NCBI GenBank assembly: GCA_022819505.1
Contig: JAJEHD010000011.1
Coordinates: 1-64,000, forward strand
DNA from: Acidimicrobiia bacterium
Lineage (GTDB): Bacteria; Actinomycetota; Acidimicrobiia; Acidimicrobiales; Aldehydirespiratoraceae
Reading direction: 5' to 3'
DNA: 64,000 nt
A program made the translations under genes and the position numbers. Shown here one piece after another: positions 47,109 through 55,805 of the stretch. A model generated the notes under the pieces. The model saw only the letters and a program-made list of their open reading frames with translations, searched no databases and was not told the DNA's origin. The stretch's first letter is position 1. Every line of letters starts with the position of its first letter.

Positions 47109-49097
47109 ATGTCTCAGATCACCGTGTCGTTGCCGGACGGCTCCGAGCGCGAGCTGGCCGAGGGCGCCAGTGCAGCCGATCTGGCCGCCTCCATCGGCCC
47201 GCGGCTGGCCTCCGACGCGGTGGTAGCGGTGGTCGACGGTGCCGAGAGGGACCTGGCCGCACCGCTGGCCGACGGCTCGTCGGTCGAGATCGTGACCGCC
47301 TCGTCGGACCGGGGCCTGCACACCCTGCGCCACTCCACCGCCCACGTTCTGGCCCAGGCGGTTCTCGACCTGTTCCCCGGCGCCACCTTCGCCATCGGGC
47401 CTCCCATCGAGCACGGCTTCTACTACGACTTCGAGCTGCCCGACGGCGGCACCTTCTCAGATGCCGACCTTGAGCGCATCGAGGACCGGATGCGCGAGAT
47501 CATCGCAGCCGACCAGCCCTTCCGGCGGGTCGAGATGGCCGCCGAGGACGCTATGGAGCTCTTCGAGACGCACCCCTACAAGCGGGCCATCATCGAGGCG
47601 GTGGCCCTCGGGGCGGGCGCCGACGGCGACCTGGCCTCCGAGGCGTCCGGGGGCGGCACGGTCAGCTGCTACCGCAACGACTCCGGCGGCGGCGACTCCG
47701 ACGGCTTCGTCGACCTGTGCCTGGGTCCCCATGTGCCCTCCACCGGACGGCTCGGCCATTTCGCCCTGCAGCGGGTGAGCGGCGCCTACTGGCGGGGCAG
47801 CGAACGCAACCCCATGCTCCAGCGCATCTACGGCACAGCGTGGGCCACCCGCAAGGACCTTGCGGGCCACTTGCACCGCCTGGCCGAGGCCGAGCGGCGC
47901 GACCACCGCCGCCTTGCCGCCGAGCTCGACCTGGTGTCGTGGCCGGCCGAGCTGGGGCCCGGTCTGGCGGTGTGGCATCCCAAGGGAGCGCTGGTGCGCA
48001 AGCTGATGGAGGACTACTCCCGGCAGCGCCACGCCGACGGCGGCTACGAGTTCGTGTTCTCGCCCCACATAGCCAAGTCGGTGCTGTGGGAGACCTCCGG
48101 GCATCTCGACTTCTACGCGGAGAGCATGTACCCGCCCATGGAGATGGACGGCACCGACTACTACCCGAAGCCGATGAACTGCCCGTTCCACGTGATGATC
48201 TACCGCTCGTCGCAGCGCAGCTACCGGGATCTGCCCATGCGGTTGTTCGAGTTGGGAGCGGTGTACCGCTACGAGCTGTCGGGAGCGGTCCACGGCCTGC
48301 TGCGAAGCCGGGGCTTCACCCAGGACGACTCCCACATCTTCTGTGCCCGCGAGCATCTGGCGGCCGAGTTGGCTTCCCTGCTGGAGTTCGTCCTGAGCGT
48401 GCTGGAGGCCTTCGGCTTCAACGACTTCCAGACCAGGCTCTCGACCCGCCCCGAGGGGAAGTACGTGGGCGAGGAGGCGCTCTGGGACGACGCCACCGAG
48501 GGCCTGCGGGCGGCGCTGGAATCGGCCGGGCTCGACTATGAGACCGACGAGGGCGGCGGCGCCTTCTACGGTCCCAAGATCGACGTGGACGTGCGCGACG
48601 CCATCGGCCGGTCGTGGCAGCTCTCCACCATCCAGGTGGACTTCAACCTGCCCGAGCGCTTCGGGCTGGAATACGTGGCGTCGGACGGTTCCCGGCCCCG
48701 GCCGGTGATGATCCACCGGGCGCTGTTCGGGGCGGTGGAACGGTTCTTCGGAGTGCTCCTGGAGCACTACGCCGGGGCGTTCCCGGCCTGGCTGGCACCG
48801 GTGCAGGCCGAGGTGCTGCCAGTGGCCGCGGCTCACGCCGGCTATGCGGCTGAGGTCGCCGACAGGTTGCAGTCGAGGGGTTTCCGCACCGAGGTGAGCC
48901 CGGCGGAGGAGCCTCTGGGCAAGCGGGTGCGCAACGCCAAGGTGGCCAAGGTCCCGTACGTTCTTGTCGTGGGCGACGACGACACCGCCAACGGCACAGT
49001 CGGGGTCAACGCCAGGGGGGCCTCCAGACCCGAGCGCGACGTCCCGCTGGAGGCCTTCGCGGATCGTCTGGCGCAAGAGGTAGAGGCCCGGAGCTGA
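47109..49097 (+). CDS. thrS: Threonyl-tRNA synthetase
   Basis: A 662-residue class II synthetase charging tRNA-Thr. It has an N-terminal TGS domain (ITVSLPDGSERELAEG), then the SAD editing domain (LRHSTAHVLAQAVLDLFP, GFYYDFELPDGGTF) and a catalytic core with motif 1, motif 2 (KPMNCPFHVMIYRSSQRSYR, LSGAVHGLLRSRGFTQDD) and motif 3 (RPVMIHRALFGAVERFFGVL). The anticodon domain at the C-terminus contains RVRNAKVAKVPYVLVVGDDD. All domains of the canonical length are present. A HIT gene follows by one base, the same order as thrS-Rv2613c in mycobacteria. No T-box leader is seen in the short upstream gap. Confidence 0.97.
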   Translation: MSQITVSLPDGSERELAEGASAADLAASIGPRLASDAVVAVVDGAERDLAAPLADGSSVEIVTASSDRGLHTLRHSTAHVLAQAVLDLFPGATFAIGPPIEHGFYYDFELPDGGTFSDADLERIEDRMREIIAADQPFRRVEMAAEDAMELFETHPYKRAIIEAVALGAGADGDLASEASGGGTVSCYRNDSGGGDSDGFVDLCLGPHVPSTGRLGHFALQRVSGAYWRGSERNPMLQRIYGTAWATRKDLAGHLHRLAEAERRDHRRLAAELDLVSWPAELGPGLAVWHPKGALVRKLMEDYSRQRHADGGYEFVFSPHIAKSVLWETSGHLDFYAESMYPPMEMDGTDYYPKPMNCPFHVMIYRSSQRSYRDLPMRLFELGAVYRYELSGAVHGLLRSRGFTQDDSHIFCAREHLAAELASLLEFVLSVLEAFGFNDFQTRLSTRPEGKYVGEEALWDDATEGLRAALESAGLDYETDEGGGAFYGPKIDVDVRDAIGRSWQLSTIQVDFNLPERFGLEYVASDGSRPRPVMIHRALFGAVERFFGVLLEHYAGAFPAWLAPVQAEVLPVAAAHAGYAAEVADRLQSRGFRTEVSPAEEPLGKRVRNAKVAKVPYVLVVGDDDTANGTVGVNARGASRPERDVPLEAFADRLAQEVEARS

Positions 49098-49098
49098 C

Positions 49099-49668
49099 AT
49101 GGTCGAGCGCCTCTGGGCCGGCTGGCGGATCCCCGCCATGATGACCGACCGTGAGGCGGCAGCAGCCGGTGTCGTCGACTCGTCGGGGACCATTCCGGGC
49201 ACGGTGCCCGGAGCCGGGACCGGGCCCGACGACGAGACCGGCCAGAGCCTGTTCGAGGCCATCCTCGACTCGGGACTGCCCGACGACAAGACCCACATCG
49301 TGCACCGCGGCGAGCGGGTGTTCGCGATCCTGAACCGCTACCCGTACTCGACCGGTCACCTGCTGATCCTGCCCTACCGGGCCGTGCCCGACCTCGAAGG
49401 TCTCGACGCCGGCGAGCGCCGCGAGCTGTGGGACACCGTCCACGACGCGGTGACCGCGGTGAAGGCCGCGTTCTCGCCTGACGGGGTGAACGTCGGCGCC
49501 AACCTAGGAGAGGGCGCCGGACCCAGCGTGTATGACCACGTCCACATCCACGTGCTGCCCCGCTGGCGCTCCGACACCAACTTCATGACCGCGCTGGCCG
49601 ACGTGAGGGTCCTCCCCCAGAGCCTTCAAGACTGCTGGGAACGCCTAACAGCCGCCTGGCCCCGCTAG
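49099..49668 (+). CDS. HIT-family protein, Ap4A phosphorylase-like
   Basis: A 189-residue HIT-superfamily nucleotide-binding protein with an extra N-terminal stretch of about 45 residues. The catalytic histidine triad reads SVYDHVHIHVLPRWRSDTNF (H-x-H-x-H). RVFAILNRYPYSTGHLLILPYR forms the nucleotide-binding strand and the characteristic Y-P-Y-S-x-G-H-L-L-I-x-P-Y element. In mycobacteria the gene next to thrS (Rv2613c) encodes a diadenosine-polyphosphate phosphorylase, and the same location here supports that role. It would clear Ap4A made as a by-product of aminoacylation. ATG 49099 is separated by one base from the thrS stop. ATG 49138 is an alternative start. Confidence 0.87.
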   Translation: MVERLWAGWRIPAMMTDREAAAAGVVDSSGTIPGTVPGAGTGPDDETGQSLFEAILDSGLPDDKTHIVHRGERVFAILNRYPYSTGHLLILPYRAVPDLEGLDAGERRELWDTVHDAVTAVKAAFSPDGVNVGANLGEGAGPSVYDHVHIHVLPRWRSDTNFMTALADVRVLPQSLQDCWERLTAAWPR

Positions 49669-51905
49669 CAGTCCGAGTTGCGTAGGCCGGCCAGGACCCG
49701 GTCGGGGGTCAGCGGGAAGCTGTCGAACCAGACGCCGGTGGCGTCGTGGAGGGCGGCCACCATCGCGGGGGCGTAGGGGATCATGCCCATCTCTGCCATG
49801 CCGCGGGCGCCCCAGGGGCCGTGGGGGTCGGCCAGCTCCAGCACCACGCTGTCGACGTGGGTCGGTATGTCGCCGATGCCGGGCATCAGGTACATGCTCA
49901 GCCGCATGTTCCGCAGGCGGCCCCCGTCGGAGCGGAGGTTCTCGCTGACCGCGTAGCCGTGGGCCTGGATCACCGCGCCCTCGATCTGGCCCACCACCAG
50001 CTTGGGGTTGATCGCCTTGCCGACATCGTGGGCGCTGACCACCCGGTTCACCCGGATGTGGCCGGTGTCGGTGTCGACGGTGAGGTCGACGTGCTGGGCC
50101 ACGTAGCCGTACGTGAAGTTCGGCGAGCCGCTGCCGTCGGCGGCGTCGAGCATCTCGGTGGGCGGCGGCACGTAGCGGAACCGGCCCACCGCGGGGCGCT
50201 GGCCGTCACGCCAGGCCTTCTCGGCCTCCTCGGCCGCGCCGAGGATCGCGTTGCCCGACATCCAGGTGAGCCGGGACGCGGAGGCCGAACCCGAGTCGCC
50301 GGAGGTGGCCGTGTCGGAGAACCGGCGCCCTATGCGGTCCGCGGGCAGGCCGGTCGCCTCCGAGGCCATCTGCACCAGCGCGGTATGCGAGCCCTGGCCC
50401 ACATCGGCACCGGCGTGGAACAGCTCGGCCCGGTCGGGCTCGTCGGAGTCCTCGCCGCCGTGCAGCACGATCTCGGCCTCGCAGCGCTCGGGGAAGCCGA
50501 ACGAGAAGCCGACGTTCTTGAACGAACACGCGAAGCCCTGGCCCCGGCGCAGCGCCGACGGCTCGGGCGGAAGGGACGGGAACGGGCTGAAGTCCGGGGC
50601 GCCGTCATCGGCCGGGGTCTCGGCGGCCTCGGCGCAGCGGTCGATCACCTCGGGCATGGACACACCCTCGGGCATGGGTGTCTGGGTGACGCCGATGCTG
50701 CCCTCTTGCAGCGTGTTGATACGGCGCAACTCCACCGGGTCCATTCCCAGCACCTCGGCCAGCTTGTTCATCTGGCACTCGGCCGCGAACGCGCCCTGGG
50801 GCCCACCGAAACCCCGGAAGGCCCCGGCCGGTGTCGCGTTGGTGTAGACCGCGTAGCTGTCGATCTCGGCGTTGGGCACCACGTAAGGACCCGACTGGTG
50901 CATGTGGCAGTTGCCCAGCACCTTGTTGGACGTGAAGTTGTAGGCGCCCGCGTCGAGCCAGGCCGTGCTCTTGACCGCGGTGATGCGGCCGTCGCGCTTG
51001 GCCCCCCAACGGGTGGTGATGCGGCCCCGGTGGCGCTTGCAGTGCCCGACGATCGACTCCTCACGGGACCACACCGTGCCCACCGGCCGGTCGATTCCCC
51101 GCTCGTGGAGTCTCACCGCGGCGACGGCCAGCACGATCTGGATGGAGATGTCCTCCCGGCCGCCGAAGGCCCCGCCGATAGCCGGGTAGATCACCCGCAC
51201 GCGCTCGACGGGAAGGTCCAGGGCGTGGGCGATCTGCTCCCGGTCCTCGTGAGTCCACTGGCCGGCAACCTCGACCGTCACCCGGCCCTCGTCGTCGATG
51301 TAGGCCAGCCCGGCCTCGGGCTGGAGATAGGCGTGCTCCTGGTAGGGGAACTCGTAAGTGGACTCCACCACCACATCGGCGTCGGCCCAGCCCTGAGCCA
51401 TGTCGCCCTTGCGGATACGCAGCGAGTGGTAGACGTTCGAGGGCTTCCCGTTCTCGGGATGAAGCAGCGTGTCCGAGCCCAGCGACTCGTCAATGTCGGC
51501 CAGCACCGGCAGCGGCTCCCACCGCGACTTGATCGCGGCCGCGCCGGCCCGGGCCGCTTCCGGCGACTCGGCCACCACCAGCGCCAGCCGGTCGGCCTCC
51601 CAGCGGGACACGTCGCTGGCGACGGCACTTCGTCCGGTGTGCTCGAGACCCACGAAGACGGGATGGTCGGCCATCGTGAGGCCGTACTCGTTCACGGGCA
51701 CGTCGCCCGAGCCCAGCACGGCCACCACTCCTTCGACGGCCTCGGCCGCGGAGAAGTCGAGCTCGACCAGCCGGGCGTGAGGCTGGTCGGTGAACACGAC
51801 CATGGCCCACAGGGCGTCCGCACCGATGCGGTCGCTTCCGTAGGAGGCTTGCCCGGTGAGCTTCGCGGGCGCGTCGATCCGGGCCGCCGACCGGCCGACG
51901 CTCAT
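49665..51905 (-). CDS. Molybdenum hydroxylase large subunit (xanthine dehydrogenase family)
   Basis: A 746-residue molybdopterin-binding subunit. It contains KLTGQASYGSDRIGADALWA at the N-terminus, GGAFGGREDISIQIVLAVAA, the TPAGAFRGFGGPQGAFAAEC loop, HAGADVGQGSHTALVQMA and a C-terminal GPWGARGMAEMGMIPYAPA carrying the presumed catalytic Glu. The A-F-R-G-F-G-x-P-Q form resembles xanthine dehydrogenases rather than CoxL, which has A-Y-R-x-C-S-F-R. The second gene of the pair supplies FAD and iron-sulfur domains. ATG 51905 overlaps its stop (ATGA). A role in purine oxidation fits the guanine-deaminase-type and adenosine-deaminase-like genes at 58-60 kb. Aldehyde or nicotinate oxidation are alternatives. 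Confidence 0.85.
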   Translation of the reverse strand: MSVGRSAARIDAPAKLTGQASYGSDRIGADALWAMVVFTDQPHARLVELDFSAAEAVEGVVAVLGSGDVPVNEYGLTMADHPVFVGLEHTGRSAVASDVSRWEADRLALVVAESPEAARAGAAAIKSRWEPLPVLADIDESLGSDTLLHPENGKPSNVYHSLRIRKGDMAQGWADADVVVESTYEFPYQEHAYLQPEAGLAYIDDEGRVTVEVAGQWTHEDREQIAHALDLPVERVRVIYPAIGGAFGGREDISIQIVLAVAAVRLHERGIDRPVGTVWSREESIVGHCKRHRGRITTRWGAKRDGRITAVKSTAWLDAGAYNFTSNKVLGNCHMHQSGPYVVPNAEIDSYAVYTNATPAGAFRGFGGPQGAFAAECQMNKLAEVLGMDPVELRRINTLQEGSIGVTQTPMPEGVSMPEVIDRCAEAAETPADDGAPDFSPFPSLPPEPSALRRGQGFACSFKNVGFSFGFPERCEAEIVLHGGEDSDEPDRAELFHAGADVGQGSHTALVQMASEATGLPADRIGRRFSDTATSGDSGSASASRLTWMSGNAILGAAEEAEKAWRDGQRPAVGRFRYVPPPTEMLDAADGSGSPNFTYGYVAQHVDLTVDTDTGHIRVNRVVSAHDVGKAINPKLVVGQIEGAVIQAHGYAVSENLRSDGGRLRNMRLSMYLMPGIGDIPTHVDSVVLELADPHGPWGARGMAEMGMIPYAPAMVAALHDATGVWFDSFPLTPDRVLAGLRNSDC

Positions 51906-53392
51906 GACACCGGCTCCGCCGTGCCCTGAACCCCAGGCTCGGCCTCCGACCCCATCAGGGCCTCGATGATCGAGTAGTAGCCGGTGCAGCGGCACAGGTT
52001 GCCGGCCAGGCCGTGCTCGACCTGCGCTCGGCTCGGGTTGGGCTCCTCGGAGGCGAGCATGACTGAGCTCATCACGAACCCCGGCGTGCAGAAGCCGCAC
52101 TGGACGCCCTCGCAGTCGGCCAGGGCCTGCTGAACCGGGTGCAGGCCGCCTCCGGGTGGGGCGACGCCCTCCACGGTGGTGATGGCCGCTCCGTCGGCGC
52201 GGGCCGCGGGCACCAGGCAGGCGAGCACGGCCTGACCATCAAGGTGCACGGTGCAGGCGCCACACTCGCCCTCGGCGCAGCCTTCCTTCGTTCCGGTCAG
52301 GCCCAGGTCGAAGCGCAGCCAGTCGAGCAGGGTGCGACGGGCCGAATTGGAGGCGCGACGCTCCTGCCCATTGACGGTGGCGCTGATGGTGCTGCCGTCG
52401 GTGATCTCACGCCGAGGCATCCGACCCGCCCCGGAGGCGCCCGCAGCGCCGTTCGCGGCCACGAGCCGAGGCGGGCGCTCGGACCACGTGTCGGCCTCGG
52501 TCCGGGCGGCCAGCGACAGCAGGGCCCGCTTGACCACCACCTCGGTGGTGTGGCTGCGGTACTCCGCGGTGGAGCGCAGGTCGTCTATGGGTGTGACCGC
52601 GGCCCGGGCCGCGGCCGCGACGTCGGAGGCGGCCTGCGCCAGCGGCCGTCCGGCGGCGACGGAGCCGGCGTCGGGAACCAACTCGATAGTGGGGCCGACG
52701 CTGCCCAGGGCCACCACCAGGTCGGCCACCGTGCCGTCGTCGCCGTCGGTGACCACCGCGGCCGCGTGGACCACTGAGATCGCCTGCGCCTTGCGCAGTC
52801 CGAGCTTGACGAAGATGCCGCGGCGGTTGCCGCCCAGAGCATCGAAGGCGACCTTGGTCACCAGCTCGCCGTGCCCCAGCGCGGTAGTGCGGAAGCCGGT
52901 GAAGAAGTCCTCGATCGGCATCGTCCGCTCGCCGCCGGCGGCCGACGCCAGGGTCACGTCGGCTCCCAGCGCGTACAGCGCCGAGATGGTGTCGTTGGCG
53001 GGGCTAGCGGTCACGATGTTGCCCACGATGGTGGCCCGGTTGCGGAGCTGCGGCCCACCGACCTCCAGGCAGGCCTGCGCGAGAGGCAGTCCCGCCGTGA
53101 GCATCCTCTCGGAGGCGACCACGTCCGCGTGGGTGACCAGCGGTCCCAGCTCGATCCGCCCGTCGCACTCGACGATGGTGTCCAGACCGTCGAGGACGCT
53201 CAAGTCCACGAGCGTGTCGATCCCGGTTCGGGCCCCGCGGCTCAACTCCAGGAGCAGGTCGGTGCCCCCGGCGACGGCGCGGGCCGAGGAGCCGTGCGCG
53301 GCCAGAGCGGCCAGAGCGTCATCCAACGACTCGGGCGCTATGTATCTCTTGATCGGATCGGCCCGGCGTTGGGCTTCGTGAAGTTGGCTCAT
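51902..53392 (-). CDS. FAD-binding and [2Fe-2S] subunit fusion of molybdenum hydroxylase
   Basis: A 496-residue fusion of two subunits that are usually separate. The FAD domain (residues 1-290) has AHGSSARAVAGGTDLLLELS, GGPQLRNRATIVGNIVTASP and the SPANDT loop. The C-terminal part (about 335-480) carries two iron-sulfur clusters: GCAEGECGACTVHLDGQAVLAC (plant-type ferredoxin) and GVQCGFCTPGF with AGNLCRCTGYY. The order FAD then Fe-S is the reverse of XdhA-type polypeptides, which place Fe-S first. It passes electrons from the molybdenum site to NAD+ or another acceptor. It is coupled to the large subunit by a 4-nt overlap. tRNA-Pro lies just upstream. Confidence 0.88.
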   Translation of the reverse strand: MSQLHEAQRRADPIKRYIAPESLDDALAALAAHGSSARAVAGGTDLLLELSRGARTGIDTLVDLSVLDGLDTIVECDGRIELGPLVTHADVVASERMLTAGLPLAQACLEVGGPQLRNRATIVGNIVTASPANDTISALYALGADVTLASAAGGERTMPIEDFFTGFRTTALGHGELVTKVAFDALGGNRRGIFVKLGLRKAQAISVVHAAAVVTDGDDGTVADLVVALGSVGPTIELVPDAGSVAAGRPLAQAASDVAAAARAAVTPIDDLRSTAEYRSHTTEVVVKRALLSLAARTEADTWSERPPRLVAANGAAGASGAGRMPRREITDGSTISATVNGQERRASNSARRTLLDWLRFDLGLTGTKEGCAEGECGACTVHLDGQAVLACLVPAARADGAAITTVEGVAPPGGGLHPVQQALADCEGVQCGFCTPGFVMSSVMLASEEPNPSRAQVEHGLAGNLCRCTGYYSIIEALMGSEAEPGVQGTAEPVS

Positions 53393-53412
53393 CGTGTGTG
53401 TCGGGGTGTGTG

Positions 53413-53486
53413 TCGGGACGGCCGGATTTGAACCGGCGACCCCCTGCTCCCAAAGCAGGTGCGCTACCTGGCTGCGCCACGTCCCG
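53413..53486 (-). tRNA. tRNA-Pro (anticodon TGG)
   Basis: On the minus strand the acceptor CGGGACG pairs with CGTCCCG. The D-arm contains GGCGCAGCCAGGTAGCGC, the anticodon arm is CCTGC-TTTGGGA-GCAGG and the T-arm GCCGGTTCAAATCCGGC. Anticodon TGG reads CCA. The discriminator is A, and CCA is not encoded. Confidence 0.95.
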
Positions 53487-53533
53487 TGCGACCAATCAGG
53501 CTACCGAGGCGCCCCGGCGCGCTCCAAGCTCGC

Positions 53534-54703
53534 TTACCGGGACCGGGGGAGCCCCAACCAGCCCTCGGCCACCAGGTTGCGGTTGATCTCGCTGGTGCCG
53601 CCGTAGATGGCGGTCACCGGGGCGTGGCGGAAGTGCTCCTCGATACGGCCGTCCATGTGGGCGCCGGGATCGTCGTGGGTCAGCAGACCGTCGGCTCCCA
53701 TCATGTCGAGGAACCAGGCGCAGTGCTTCTTGTAGGACTCCGACGCGAACAGCTTGGTCATCGACCCCTCCACCCCGAACATCTCGCCCTCCGACGCCAG
53801 TGCCGCGGTGTGATAGGCGAAGCTGCGGCACACCTCCACGTCGATCATGGCCTGCACCAGCTGGTGGCGGACCGCGTCGTCGTCGATGGGGCGGGTGCCG
53901 TCGGCCCGGCGGGCGGTGCGGCCCCAGTCGATAGCGGCCTCGATGACGGGCGGCGACGGGAACTGCCCACCCGCGATGCCCCGCTCGTACTTGAGGGCGG
54001 TCTTCATGACGTTCCAGCCGCCGTTCACCTCCCCGAGGCGCCACTCGTCGCCGAGGCGCACGTCGTCGTAGAAGGTGGCGTTGGATCGCTCGGTTCCCAT
54101 CGTGGAGACCGGCCGGATCTCGATGCCGGGCGTGTCGAGTGGCACCACGAAGAAGGTGAGGCCCCGGTGCTTGGGCACATCGGGATCGGTGCGGGTCAGC
54201 AGCAGCACGTAGTCGGCCACATGGGCCAGAGTGGTCCACATCTTCGATCCGTTGATGATCCAGCCGCCACCGTCGCGCACAGCCCGGGTGCGGGCCGCGG
54301 CGACATCGGAGCCGGACTCCGGCTCGCTGTAGCCGAAGCAGCCGAGCGCCTCGCCCGACAGCAGGCGGGGGACTGTCTCGGACCGCAGGAAGTCGTTGCC
54401 GTGCTCGAGGATCATCGACACGGTCACCACGGCCACCCCGAGCGCGTCGGCGGGTGCCTGATGCAGCTGGAGCTCCTCCAGCAGCACGCACAACTCCACC
54501 GGGTCCATCCCGCCGCCGCCGAGCTCGGCCGGCACGGCCCCCGACAGCCAGCCGCGGTCGGCGATGGCCCGGTGCAGCTCAGGGGAGTGAATGGTGCCGT
54601 CGCGGGTGGCCGCGATCATCTCAGCGGTGAGGTGCTCGGCCAGGAACTCCTGGACCTCGGCCCGGAACGCCTCGGCCTTCGCCGGCAGCCTGAAGTCCAT
54701 CAC
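53534..54703 (-). CDS. Acyl-CoA dehydrogenase, catalytic partner of a heteromeric pair
   Basis: A 389-residue FadE-type flavoenzyme. Family motifs are CFGYSEPESGSDVAAARTRA, INGSKMWTTLAHVADYVLLL (FAD pocket), ALKYERGIAGG (possible catalytic Glu in Y-E-R), MDGRIEEHFRHAPVTAIYGG and TSEINRNLVAEGWLG. It introduces a trans-2,3 double bond into an acyl-CoA. The upstream gene encodes a second, shorter acyl-CoA dehydrogenase, and the two overlap by a few bases. In mycobacteria such overlapping FadE pairs form alpha2beta2 enzymes acting on steroid side chains. GTG 54703 overlaps the upstream stop (GTGA), and ATG 54700 is the alternative. Confidence 0.9.
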   Translation of the reverse strand: MMDFRLPAKAEAFRAEVQEFLAEHLTAEMIAATRDGTIHSPELHRAIADRGWLSGAVPAELGGGGMDPVELCVLLEELQLHQAPADALGVAVVTVSMILEHGNDFLRSETVPRLLSGEALGCFGYSEPESGSDVAAARTRAVRDGGGWIINGSKMWTTLAHVADYVLLLTRTDPDVPKHRGLTFFVVPLDTPGIEIRPVSTMGTERSNATFYDDVRLGDEWRLGEVNGGWNVMKTALKYERGIAGGQFPSPPVIEAAIDWGRTARRADGTRPIDDDAVRHQLVQAMIDVEVCRSFAYHTAALASEGEMFGVEGSMTKLFASESYKKHCAWFLDMMGADGLLTHDDPGAHMDGRIEEHFRHAPVTAIYGGTSEINRNLVAEGWLGLPRSR

Positions 54704-55770
54704 GCAGCCTTGGGCCGCTTGGGACCTAGATCGGCCTCGGCGAGCCGGGCGATCTCGGCGGCCGGCTCACCCAGCTGGAGCAGCCAGGCCGCGGCCCGGC
54801 GGTAGTAGAGCTGGACGTCGTACTCGGCGCTGTAGCCGTAGCCGCCGTGGTACTGGAGCACCCGGTCGGCGGCGAAGCGGGCCGACTCGGCCCCGAATAG
54901 CAGCGCCATCGAGGCGAGCCGGGCAGCGCCATCGGTGACGGCGTCGACGGCGCAGGCAGCCCGGAAGGCAAGCAGCCGGGCGCCTTCGGCCCGGGTGGCC
55001 GCGTCGGCCAGACCGTGCTGCACCGCCTGGAACGACCCGACCGGCACACCGAACTGGTGGCGCTGCTTCACGTAGGCCACCCCCATGGCCAGCACCTCCC
55101 TGGTGAGACCCGCGTAGGCCACGGCCATGAGCGCCTTCCACTCGGTCAACGCGTCGTCGAAGGCGCCGCGGGCCACTTCGCCGGTTGCCAGGATCCCAGC
55201 GTCGGACAGGTCCCTGTCGGCCAGGGGCAGGCCAGCCGTATTGGGCCGGGCCACACCGGACGGCTCGTCCCGCCCGACGACCAGCGCGTCGCCTCGCAGC
55301 CCGGCCACCACATCGGCGACCGCCCCTGCGGGCACCAGGGGGGCGGCGCCGTCGGGTCCGGCCGGTCGCAGGGTGAGGGTGGCGATGGGCTCCCCGCCGG
55401 CGACCGCCCCGGCCAGCGCGGTGTCGACGGCCCCGCTCTCGGCCAGCGAGGCGAGCAGCCGGGCGGTCACCGCGTGCTCCACCAGCGGGACAGGAGCGAT
55501 CCGCCGGCCCCACTCGAAGGCGACCACGGCCAGATCCACCAGCGAGGCGCCCCCGCCCCCGTGCTCGACCGGCACGGCCATGCCCGGGGCGCCCGCAGCG
55601 GCCAGCTTGCTCCACAGCCCCCGGTCGAAGCCGCAGCCGGCCTCCGCCGCCCGCACCGCCTCCGGTGTCGCCTCGCGGGCGAACAGGTCGCCGAAGGCCT
55701 CGGCCACAGCCTGCTGGTCCTCCGAGTAGCGGGTCCGCACTGGTTGTATCGCTCCAGGCCTCGATTTCAC
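54700..55770 (-). CDS. Acyl-CoA dehydrogenase-like subunit (second of pair)
   Basis: A 356-residue acyl-CoA dehydrogenase relative, shorter and more divergent than its partner. It retains WSKLAAAGAPGMAVPVEHGG in the N-terminal domain, VKQRHQFGVPVGSFQAVQHG (the R/H-x-Q-F-G FAD contact) and RVLQYHGGYGYSAEYDVQLY near the end. The usual G-x-T-E-P-x-x-G-S-D loop and the catalytic Glu are absent. It therefore probably needs the downstream subunit for activity and may supply part of the FAD or CoA site, as in FadE28-FadE29 pairs. The GTG start is uncertain, with a second GTG ten codons in. Confidence 0.82.
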   Translation of the reverse strand: MKSRPGAIQPVRTRYSEDQQAVAEAFGDLFAREATPEAVRAAEAGCGFDRGLWSKLAAAGAPGMAVPVEHGGGGASLVDLAVVAFEWGRRIAPVPLVEHAVTARLLASLAESGAVDTALAGAVAGGEPIATLTLRPAGPDGAAPLVPAGAVADVVAGLRGDALVVGRDEPSGVARPNTAGLPLADRDLSDAGILATGEVARGAFDDALTEWKALMAVAYAGLTREVLAMGVAYVKQRHQFGVPVGSFQAVQHGLADAATRAEGARLLAFRAACAVDAVTDGAARLASMALLFGAESARFAADRVLQYHGGYGYSAEYDVQLYYRRAAAWLLQLGEPAAEIARLAEADLGPKRPKAA

Positions 55771-55805
55771 CTGCCGTGCCTCATGTGGCTTGTAGGTTCT
55801 ACCGC

